Below, one piece after another: positions 24,701-36,678 of a stretch of 64,000 nucleotides of DNA (position 1 is its first letter; each line of letters begins with the position of its first letter). Source of the DNA: Branchiostoma floridae. Its lineage: Eukaryota > Chordata > Leptocardii > Amphioxiformes > Branchiostomatidae. The notes beneath the pieces are model-generated. The model searched no databases. It was given only the letters and a program-made list of their open reading frames with translations, and was not told where the DNA came from. The DNA is taken from NCBI RefSeq assembly GCF_000003815.2, contig NC_049989.1:9025389-9089388 (forward strand). Direction: 5' to 3'. The translations under genes were made by a program, and so were the position numbers.

Positions 24701-27314
24701 GATTGGCTGACAGCTGGTTTAAGGGGGAACGTCCACAGGAACTAAGGCTGACGGTTGAAAGAGCAGGGCACATCCAGGCAGGCAGTTTGGCTGTTGGATG
24801 TCCCTGCGTAGGAGGGCGATCATTTGGAGCTTAAACATTTCATAATTTGGAAATGCAAGTAAATTTTTCAAAACAATACATTTAAATAATGTTTTACCGC
24901 CTAGTATTGTGCTGTTCTCTATTTTGTCGGTATTGAAGCATAGAACACGTCATTCAACCACACAGCTATACTTTTGTGTACCGAAAACATGTAGGCAGTT
25001 TGCCCTTGATGTGGGGTCTGTTGGAAATGCAATTTAAATCATATCAGTTACATATAAAAAAGAGACACTGAAGTTACCAGTACAGTAAATACCAAACTGG
25101 TCCAGTTTCGGAAAGATAATAGAAAATGTTTAGGATAAGCACGTCATACCCTACAGCGTTGTACATTTTGGTAACTTGGTAACTGCACAAGCACCCCACT
25201 GGGTATCAGCAGTTATAAAGGTCAGCAGTTTATCTGCCTATAATATCATAAAAATGACATAAAGCTTGTCTGCAAGACGTTTAGATAAGAATCGCCGAGA
25301 AGAGTAAGCCCAGTGCGACCATGCCCCTTGTAAGATAAGACAAAAGGCCTTACGAGGCCTTACCTAATTTGGTAGATCTCACTTTGCACGGCAATAACAC
25401 AATAGAGTCAACCTATTGGACATGGAATGGCACCATGCTTTTGATGTATAGTGTAAAAACAAGTAAAGACTGCTTAGGGACACATTCACATAGAACAATA
25501 CCCGTATAGCCACCTATCATACATGAAAAGTAAGTAATTCAGCACTAAGGACATGTTATCATTGAGTTACAGTTAGCAACAAAATCATAACTTTTGACTT
25601 ATGATGTCATGATAAAGTTTATTTTCTTAGTCTTGAAACTACTGATAAAAGTTAAATATTGTTTCATGTATTCGCACAACAGTACTTTTTTATAAACTTT
25701 TTCGTTTACTTTATTCTAGAATTAAATTCTTGAAATACATGTTTATTTTGTTCACATTTGCCGCAATGCAAATGAGATAAAACCACAAATGTCCATTACA
25801 ACTCAATTGACTAATAGATTTTAACAAAAATGTCCACTGTGCATGACGTTTCTTATGTGAGAACTATATAATCATACAGCGTACAGAAAGGTGCGCCAAA
25901 TCAATAGAAAAACGCAAGAGCTACCAGTCTACGAAAAGTTCACATTGCATTTAAGAACAGAATATATCAAAACAAGAGGGTCTGCTGCTGTACCATGGTA
26001 TCATAAAATTTCACTAGACGATACATAATCGACTTTCTCTTTTTTTACAAACAGGTACAGACATATCAAATTACAAATAACATAATGTACGTTCCATCTA
26101 CATCTTCACGAATTACGCTTTCCACAAAAATACTAAAATACAGACGTCACCAAAACCATTACTTTCCTTGCGCATATGTTTATGGTATAAGGGTATGTAT
26201 GTACAACCTCCTTTATCGTAGATGAATCAGGCCAATCCATTTTCTGCTTCGTTATTGCCTGATCTCTACGGAATTTCCCACGAGTACCAAACGACACACC
26301 TTGGGGCGATCTGTCACACTTGTCTGAGATTGAATGTAAGATAAGGACGCGGGTTAATAGACTATGAACCTTTGTGCCTACCCCTTGGTCCCGTTGAAAC
26401 AAGTGTCACAGATGTGTCCCCCGTGCGGGAGTATGTTACGCTCGTACTTGGTACCGGGTCGCTACATTGTGCCTTTTGATCTCATTCATACATTGAACTA
26501 ACTCAAAATATACATTCAATTTTTTATTGACATTGTGCGATGTGACAAGGGCACTGGTTTGAATTAATTTACAAAGGTTAGTATCAGATGAACAATGAAA
26601 ACTTTACTTGCACTAACATGAGCACGAGACGATGTTGAAATGGTTTATAAACATCACAGTTCGACAATAGATAAAGAGTAATGAATCTTTAGGATCCAAC
26701 ACATGAATGCAGAAAGAAAATAACTTCTCCAATTCACTGAATTAGCCGTTGCCTTATGCTCAAATATACACGATGCTCTTTTAAAACAAAAAAGGAAACC
26801 TGTACCATACTTTTCGTACTGTATTTTGATTTATTATCAATAAAAGTCTTCTCAATATACAAATATGTGCCGACATAATTTGATATCTTCATTTTCTATT
26901 CAGTTAAAGATCCGCGATGAGTGCACTTGTGATATACTCGTTCATTTGAATTCATTCACATTGTTTATTGGCACTGATGAAAGATATCACTTTGTCGTAT
27001 CAGCAATGAAATTATCTTTGTGCATAAACGTCACCTTATTATTACTTTTATGCTTTTGTTAGTACATATGACAGCATTTAGGCACAATGCATTTCATCAA
27101 CTTGCGCAGATTTGCATTGATCACTTATCACTTATATGATACTTTAGAACAACATATATATATAATTTGATTCACTTCATCAACATCTAGGTACAAATAT
27201 CACATAAGGCGAAGTTACATATTTAATTACGCTTATAACGAATGAAAACATTTCTCTATACATTAATTCCACTGATATCATATTTTATTCTTCACCCTGT
27301 CCATCATCTGTGCC
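21757..27314. other. Convergent intergenic region between genes A and B
   Basis: The 3' ends of A (+) and B (-) face each other across 5.6 kb. It contains candidate AATAAA signals for A (22614, 23511, 24209), a short MITE-B fragment (about 24244-24315) and the 269-bp MITE-C (24545-24813). For B the closest signal (TTTATT on the plus strand) is at 27284-27289, very near the stop codon, with another at 26830. No coding region is supported. Confidence 0.6.
24545..24813. mobile_element. MITE-C, 269 bp with about 60-bp terminal inverted repeats
   Basis: The left end tcctacgcagggacatccaa and the right end, complemented, are the same for about 60 bp (through ccaaactgcctg and ggatgt, to tctttcaacc). 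The interior contains a tctgattggctgacagct segment. No transposase is encoded. Confidence 0.85.
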
Positions 27315-27441
27315 TCAGCTCTGATCCTCGCTGCCCCTTCTTGTGTCTGACGTCACGTCTTTTAGAGTACACCAACTGGTGACGGGTTTCCGGGGGTTAT
27401 CCAACATCTCTCTCCACTGCTCTGACCATGGACCGACCTCA
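27315..27441 (-). CDS. Gene B exon h: C2B end and stop
   Basis: 127-nt terminal exon, phase 2 in, acceptor ctagggggcag|T, stop TGA at 27317-27315. It encodes EVGPWSEQWREMLDNP, RKPVTSWCTLKDVTSD and a tail ending GSEDQS. It is seven codons shorter at its 5' end than gene A's exon (no PTLGKC-like segment), so loop 3 is very reduced. An upstream AG at 27449 would bring a stop, so this acceptor is preferred. Confidence 0.85.
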
Positions 27442-30400
27442 CTGCCCCCTAGCGGTACCCTATCGACATAACAACATGCAAAACATTCAAAGGTCAAATA
27501 TGTGTGAAGTGTTAGTGGAGTATACATTACTCTCTTATACAAGTATATCGCATCCAATTGTGGAGCTGCACTGTCTAACTTTCATGTATATATAGACATA
27601 ATAGTTATTCAGGAGTTCTGCAATAAATTATCTCACAGTTCGGAATGTGCAAATGATAGTCGTGTAGGTCAAAGTTCAATATCCCATGGTCCGTGAACAA
27701 TATTCCCACATGTGTAGAGGTTTTTGACCGGTCAGCTGTTACTTACCCAGAAGTATCTTGCAGTACCAAGGAAAGAAACACTCCTTTCATGTCCACTTCA
27801 GCCACATCAAACAGGAAGGACTCGTTGAAGATGGGATCAGAAGTTCCTGTTATCACCCCCGTTTTCTTCCTATCTATCTTTTTGTTTTCACACATCAAGG
27901 CCACTTTGACGTAAGTATCTGAAATGAAAGATAACACGTTTTATCTAAATTGGGTTTGTAAGATAGTCGAGTGTTACTGAAAATGCATTTAAGTTCGCGG
28001 GGATTTAATTTCGTGGTAGCGGGAAAAAGGACTTTTCGCGGTGGTTTTAAGTTCTTTTTTTTTTCTTTATTGAAATACGTGTAAAAATACAAATAAACGG
28101 ACGAGGACTAAGTGACGGCGGACTCAAGTTACATTCAACTTATATTAACGCCGCCACTTATACAAGAATTGAAAATAATAAAATTATACAGGACAATAAT
28201 AAATAGATAATTACATATGTATGAACAGTGTGCGTGAGTCGATCTCCCTTACTGGAGTAGAAAACAAAAACAAAGAATTATACTTGAATCTAAAAACGAT
28301 TTGTTGTTGCAATGTACACATGTGTTGCTTCTATAATTCTGCAATTGACATTGAAGGAGCAGAAAGAACTACCTTGTAAAATCAACATTGCTTTGACATT
28401 ATTTGCAAGACTGTGGAAATCAAGTATATGTACAAGTAACCCAGAGAGTTTGCCGATGAGAACTGAGCGCTGGTAATTATAGGTAGGGCAGTGCAAAAGG
28501 TAGTGTGAAATAGTTTTAAGTTCGCGGTAGCACCATGCACTGTAGTCTCTTACTGCTATGAAAAATTGTTCGCAGTGAAGCGGCCACCGCGAAAACATTT
28601 AACCACCGCGAAAGTTTCTGCATTTACAGTATATGTTAATGATCAATTTACAAGGAATTCTTTAAGCACACCGGGGGTATAGCTCAGTGGTAGAGCATTC
28701 GACTGCAGATCGAGAGGTCCCTGGTTCAAATCCGGGTGCCCCCTATAGTTTTTTTTTGCTAATGGCAAAACAGTGGCTTTAGCATATTGCTATTAAAATG
28801 CATATGATGATATTACATCAGCAAGCAACATCATAAAGAACATTAAGCCTGACTTTTGGAGGCTATCAATACAGTAAATAGAATACTAGTACAGGTTAAA
28901 GATCGTACTACAATGTAGTTTCAAGCAAACATAACTGTGACATCCTAGTGAGTAGCAATAACATCAAGTCCATGACATCAGTCAAATGGTTATCTATCGA
29001 CCAACCAACAAGACGTCTGTCAAGTCTTAAAAGTCCATGGCCTGACCTGAAGTGGAGAGAGGTTGGAGGTTCTTAGGGATGATGTTCCGTGCCTTAATGA
29101 TGGTGACTGTCAGCTGACCCGGCGATGGAAGGTAACTTAAGGAGAACATCACCTGGCGAGTGTCTTCTCCAAGCTAGAGGTGGTGGAGTTAGTTTGTCAG
29201 CCTTGCATATCATTAATGGATATAAAGCAAAGAAACATAAATTTGTTTCTAGACTTTGAATGCCATGAAGAATATTGGAATACGTATTTGTAGTAATCCT
29301 TGCATTTATAAACGAAAGACATTTTCCACTCTATACCGTTTTCAGATTTACACGCTATATCGAAACAACAAAATGAAAATACTTAAATCAGTCAATAGGG
29401 GGTATAGCTCAGTGGTAGAGCATTCGACTGCAGATCGAGAGGTCCCTGGTTCAAATCCGGGTGCCCCCTACTTTTCCTCGACGCTAAAAAGTACAATATG
29501 TTTTGCTGATCGTATATGATACTGCACTAGGTAGGTAGGTTTAAATAGGATGTTCTGGTGTCACACCCAAAACAGTCTCAATAGAAAGCTGAGCAACTAG
29601 AAAGCGGTTTACGATTTGTCTGTAGTTATCAGCGTTAACATCACTGCCACAGCAAAGTTTCCTTGGAGATGTTAATGGCATTTGCTTTATTTTTAGGGAC
29701 ATACAAAGAAGTCCTATAACACTACACTGACGAAAATTGGCCTAGTTCAATCAACTGCAATTTGCATAAAGCTAGCATTAGACACCCTGCAGCGATTGGG
29801 AGCAACAGAGATAATAGTACGTTAATAGAGAGCGTAGGTGGAACAAATGAACCTAACGAATAGGCCTAAGGTAATTCAAAGTGCCTCACATATCTGCGCT
29901 GCATTTTAATCTATTTTGATGAAGGGAATTTTGCACTTTGATGTTAGCTATGTCTTTGCTGGTTTTTAATTTGCCTTACAAGAATAGACATTCCAATCAC
30001 ATTACATGTATTTATTTCTAACCTCGCGAAAAGGGCGATGTGGTTTTGGTGGAGAATTTCGGGCAGACGTGCCAAATTTTCAGATGTATTTGGACCGTGG
30101 GGGCCAATTAGTTGCAGTTTTGAAACAAGATGAGAAAAAAAAGAATGAAGCGTTTGTCATGAGTTTCGACCTGCGGGTAACAATGATAAAGATCAACACA
30201 ATTCTACCTGTTTCATGCAAAGTAGGACATAAAAATCTATAGAGAAAATTCATATCTAAATGATGCTGAATAACAAGCACTGTGATTGTAAATATGCCAG
30301 AATTGTTTTGTTATCATTATATTGGTGGGTTGCAGTCCTAAGTAATTGTGCTATGCATTCTATTCGTAATTCTACTCGACATATGTCTGTTGGAATCTAT

Positions 30401-33400
30401 AACACATCGTTTTGTAGCTTTTTCAACAGTAGCAACCTAATTTACATATCAATGTGCTCTAAACTACCATATTAGTCATCAAGCGACCCCATTCGTCTTA
30501 ATGACTCGTTGTAAAGTCTAATAAAGATTAAAACATCGATGTCCTGCGAGAGATGTATCAGAATAAATCACAATGTAATCACGCGCAATCTATGAAGCTG
30601 ACATGAATGACCACGTAAAGCAAACTTAGAGGGAGCCATATCACAAATATCTCCCAAGTGAGCTAACAGTATATTTCCCCCCTAACGTTATACAATTAGA
30701 GCCAACGGCAAAGTGTATTTCCTTCTAGACAAGATTGGTGTGATTTCTGAATGTTGTGCAATAGCTTTGGATTTAGTAAAGGTGATTTATAGCCAAAATG
30801 GATGGATCATTCAGTAGCCGGCATTTGTTACTGGTTATGTCGCTTTCATTTCCAACCAAAAAATCCTGGGGTACATTGTGCTCACTGAACTCAGTGGTTT
30901 ATCAAGTGGTTATCCTATAGGAATGGGCGACAGTTCTCTAGCTGTCTGCACACAGAAGGCGAAGAACAGATATGGATGGAGGAGACTTGTGGTAGCAACC
31001 GTGGTGAGGTAAAGTGATCCTATTGGAACAAGAGTTCGTAGACGTCATATCTCCATGAAATAGTCCAATTATGCAAATTACTTCCACGTTTACATAATCT
31101 ATGCTTAGTTATGTACACCTTTAGATAACTTATGCTGGTCCAAATGTTGATTGTCCGATAAAATACCATTGAGAAGAATTATAGCACTTTTATATACATT
31201 ATGCAAATTAGGGTCAGATTTGCATAATTGTTATCTGCTAATGTTCCACCAGCCACAAACTACATATATTACTGGTATTTGAGTCTTATAATGGAAAACA
31301 CTACAAATATAGATTTCCCTCATTAATTATACAAATCAAGACCACAGCACATCCAGTTCAAAAGATACAAAAAACGAATTTTTGCTGCAGTACCAAGGTC
31401 ACATACCAGGGGGCCCAAAATATACCTTGACCTTCGTCTTCCAAACATTTACCCACATACCAAATATCATGGCAATCCGTCTAGAGGTTCTTGAGTTATG
31501 CTGACCACAAATATCCGGAAACACAAACACACACACAGACACATACACAGACACACACACACACAGACACACCCGAAACTATATCTCCATTTTTCATGGA
31601 GATAATTACCGATCAGATGTTATGGTTCCATATTCACTTCGGGGAGGTGCATTAAACTTTTTATGATCATTTCCTCTGGCAGAAAAAATACTTAGATATT
31701 ACCGCAAAGTCACACAGGACACGAGCTGCCGAAGACCTCCTTCTGCCCCGGCGGAGGCTTCTCAACACTTCCTCCGGCATGTCCAGCTGCTCCGACTGTG
31801 ACCGGCCTCTTCGATGTACATCCTGCTGGCACGCCACTATAGAAGATGGATCAAAGAAAATGGCTCGTGCTTTAGAGGAAAACCAAGTATGTAATGATCC
31901 TGAGGGGGTACGGGTTGACACTGACATTTAAGGTTGTAACGATTTCTCAAGCTTCTAAAGCTATATCAAATATCACACAAGAGAGACAATATTGACGGAA
32001 AACCAACCTGAGCTTCTTCGCCGAACTGAGGGACCAGCATTGTTCTGAAAATAGTAAATGTGGTATTGTTCGTTTGAATTATATTGATTTTAGATGTTGA
32101 CCAAATCATACATACGAATGACTTAGTCAGATCGTGATTTTAAAACATACATTATGCAGAAAGTCACTTTCAAGAAAATATGTGTACAAAAATATGTGTT
32201 GTGTTTTATAAACATCAAAACGAAAACACAATTTTGCCCATTCCTTAGGACTCAAACTCTACCATTTGACGTGTTTGATAAATTCTCAGGAAGGGAAGCG
32301 TGGTTAGGTATAGATTTAAAATGTCTGATTATGACTATGGCTATCTTTTAAACCTACATGTCTCTCTGTGGAGTCTGTTGACCTAGTTGGTGATTCACTC
32401 GTAGATTCTAGAGTCTCTTTGGGCAGCTGGTTATCCGTCCTCGACGTTCGTTTACTGGGCAATGGAAAATGACATTAGAATATGTGAATAAAAAGCAAAT
32501 TAATTAGTTTTGTCATCCATACATAAATACGCGTAGATTGGTCGTTGTTGCGAGCATGCGAGCAAAGGGACTAGGTCAGTGAGATCTGATTATTTCTGTG
32601 TAATTGTAATACCGATACATGGGTACTTCCATAATAATGGAAGTAAATTAAACCCTTCGGAAGTAGAATTAAATATACATTATATGGACTGGTAGTTTCA
32701 ATACAAACGATCACAGGCCTGAATTGCGAGCTGTTGCATCAAATGAAAGTCACATAAAGTCATAAAATATGATAACTTTATGATATATATCCATGGTGAT
32801 ATTCTCTAAGATACTCAACTTGACCTAACTATATAATGGTACTGTGCGTTTTCTCTTACCTCTTCACAGGGGAGGCCGAACCACGTCTGTCTCTTCTGGA
32901 GAACATCAGTCCCTCCTCACCAGCTCCTTCCGATGTAGTCAACATGGAGAAGCGGGCATCTTAAGGACGGAAAATGACATTATATATTTTGTTTTCTAGC
33001 ACAAAATTTCATCTGATTGCAATCGGTTCATCTGAGTTATGTAAATTGTTCTCAAAACAAAAAGAAATGGACTCTCATGAAGTTTTAACTGAAAGGACAA
33101 AAGGAAGCCTTTTACACCACGAACCGTCTCTCAGCCGGAACGAGAGGCGACATCGACTTCTAACAACCTTTGACCTAGTGATGATGTCTGTTCAACGGTT
33201 AGTAAGGACCATTATAAAACAATTTTACCTGTAGCTGTATAACAGAGAAGGTACATCTCTAATGGCTACTCTTCAAACACTCAAGAGGCAGGCGACAAGG
33301 AATTCAGGGATTTGCGCGATGACGCGTGTCAAATCCTTCCTAAAGCACCCATAAATATCCCTAACCAAAAGGAGACCATTACCGAATGTTGCTGCGAATT

Positions 33401-36400
33401 CTACCTTCAGAGTGAGCAAATATTTATATACCGATGAAGTGTAAGTCCATGATCTTTTTATAGATTTGTGAAAGATGTGAAGATACCGGAAAGTGTGTCG
33501 GTAAAAGGGTCGCAACAAGTCTTCTGACAAATGGCGTAGTTATATTTTCTATGCGTGTCAAATGAGGCACCTGTATATGTGGCTCAATGCTGTCCGCAAG
33601 CTCCCCCCACTGCGCTTATAAACCACTAGCTAAATCACTAGAATGAAATACATCAATCTTAAAGCTTCTGTTGTTGAAGCGGGCCGTTCAGAAATATGGG
33701 ATCATTGAAGTAGTGATGTAAATTTATCTACTCTACAATTTACATTCAATTTAGCTGATCTCACCTCGCTTTCCTTGCCCTGTCAAAAGGCCGCCCGAAT
33801 ATTCTGGAGCACAATTTATTTTCGCTTTGATAGCATAATAAGATGCAAGTCTGTCTACTTAGTCTTTCATACTTCCGGGCGGTAAATCATGCATACATAA
33901 TTGTGTTTTAACGATTCTTTTTTTGTTCGAAAGAAGCAAAGCGACGCAAAGTGAAGCAAAGCGAACCGCTACGTTAGAAAGCAGTGCAGTTCAGAGGGAC
34001 TTACACAGCTGCAGGGCAACAGTCTGTGTTATGATCTGATATAGAAGTGAGGATAGTTGATATCTATCTTCTGTTCCATTCCAAACATGAGCTTCAAATC
34101 GAACGGTTAAAGCTTACAGAAGTAATCCTCTTGCCGAGATTACGTAAAACAAAGTGCGACTTTTTCCATCGGCAAATCTGTCAATTAAGGGCGTTGTGGA
34201 ATGCAAAATGTAGAATGTTTTAGTCACCAATATAGTATGGAATAAATCTGTGATTTGCGTTGGCTGTATATATCAACAGTATCATTTACCGAAATACTAA
34301 ATAAGGACACATATTTTTTCTTATATGAATCTCAGTTCATTTGTTCTGGATTACATTCCAAGAATGTAATGCATTTAGATACAATTTAAAGCTTATTGCT
34401 ACTAATCTTCCAATGTTTATAACATGGATACACAATAAAGCATATCTAATAAGACACAAGTTGATACAGTATCGTGCTACTTAGTAAAAAAATACAATTC
34501 ACCCTTTTCACGAATACATAACGTTGGTCTTACCTAGAGAAAGTCGTCGACTGCTTCTTGCCTGCATCTTGTCTTCAGGAGAGTCGCCCTCTTCTGGCAC
34601 AGCCAACCTTCACATAGAGAGAAATAACACCCCAACTGTCTGTCATACATCAACACCTAGAAAATCAGATGCCTCTCTCACATAGTAGCGAGGCCACAAG
34701 GTTTGGGGGACATCGATCTTATGCAGATGATGTCCATTAGAGGTAGTGCGTAGTAGGCTTCAAAGGTGCCAAAAATTGACAGAAATCAAGAAATAAATCT
34801 GCCCTTTGACACAAACTGTCAAGCAGACCTTGTAGTTTAAACGGACAGATCATAATTTATGATCTTGTGAGGGAACACTTGACCCATGTCTTGGTGAAGA
34901 TGACAATGCAAAAGGAGTTGGCGCCATGCCTAATATGTAACATGTTTGCAAAACTACGTACTAGAGTTCAGTGACCGCATTGTTTTCCATATAGATTTAA
35001 AATGCAGAACAGTTAAAATGCGTTGATCAGCAGGAGATAATTGCGTTATTCTAAGTGTTTCAAACGATCTTTTCTGTAATCGATCAAATGAGCTATTTTT
35101 TGCACATTTGATGAGCTTTTAAGCTTATTGACGACATCGGCACTAAACTCAATTGCTGATGACTTAAGTGGACAGGACCGTTAAACAGAAACTGTTTGAC
35201 GTAGTTACACGTGTTTATCACAGCCTGGTACACCGTGTCTAATTGTACTTTAATTAGTACTATTTGGTGGCAAAGACAACACTACATAGATATGCTATAT
35301 ATATGTCGTCAGCCACACAATGTATAGCATTCAAATTGATGCCTTAAAATTAATGCTACATGACTGATAAAGAATTAACACTGAAAACCATCAAGGTTAG
35401 AGTAGAGCAAGCAGGGAAAGATAATTATGATTTAATAATATGTATATGCACTAGTTTGAAATGTGAAAGTATACTACATTGTTGATTTGCAAACGATAGA
35501 TTTGTAAACAATTTAGTACAGTGATAGTGTATGAAGATTTTCGTGATTAATCTTATTGAATTGGTACATTCTATGGGGACAGCGAAAGATCTGTCCCAAG
35601 TGACCTTTCATATCATCACCTCCAAATCTTGTCATCGCAACACAAATCAAATGAACAGGAAATATCGATAGAAAATTCAAGTAAACTGCAATCACAAGAA
35701 CTAAATTCATTAGATAATTAGATACATGTCCACCCGCCGCAGTCACCGCTGTTGTGGTCGAAAGACATAAAAATCGAAAGCAATGATTAATTATTTTGAA
35801 ATATTGATTTTAAAGAAGGTACATCAACTTATAGTGATGTTAATGAGCTATCAAATCAACATACATTCCAGACGTCTTCAGTCTCTGTAGCTCCAGAGAA
35901 AGTTTCCTCATGGGTATCTTATGGCCGTCCATAGCTTGGAAATTCCACACCACAACGGAGAAGCCAAAGAACAGATCTGGACAAGACAGTTGCTTCAGGC
36001 TTGCTTGGACAAACGATTTTAGGATCTAGGAGTACCCAAATGAACCAGGGGGGGGGGGGGGGTTCTTATAAGTCTTTTATTTCCATTTTCTCCAAACAAA
36101 CATAAGACGTATACGCCCCCCTCCCACGAAACTAGAAAAAAATGTTTGTCACTTCTCCTGTAAGAAAACAATAAGATGATTATGACTTCTATGCATAGGA
36201 TGTAAAATTCTTCACTCAATTGCCACCGTAGCAAACGGTTTAGTCAAAGGATTCGCCGTATCAAAGGCCTGAGCTAGACGAAGTGAAGCGTTGGCGTACC
36301 ACCCTGAAGGGAGTAGCTATAGTAACTACGTGGGGTTCTCTTCATCTGTAGCGCCAAGATGAGACAGATGAGTACACATCAAATAGTAATTATGTCTCGG

Positions 36401-36643
36401 AGGGAAATACAGTGGCCTTTTCGTGATATTTCTCATTTTGGCTTTGAAGCTTGGAATTACGTACTAAATCCGAATTGTAGACCTATACTGTTAAAACTAA
36501 ACACGATAGCAACTATTGAAGGTACGTGATGGATCGTGCAAAATCACCTTCCTCTTGATGTTTGACATATGAATATATGGCAGTGCAACATGTATAGAGC
36601 GACAGATAGATAGATAGATGGAGAGAGAGAAGGGGAGAGAGAT

Positions 36644-36678
<35 letters not shown>

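Larger units (their letters stand above)
29174..31702 (-). other. Gene B intron (e-f)
   Basis: Contains tRNA-Cys copy 2 (29398-29469) and a CA-rich microsatellite (31521-31572) followed by a palindromic ctccatttttcatggag sequence. No other exon is recognised. Confidence 0.6.
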
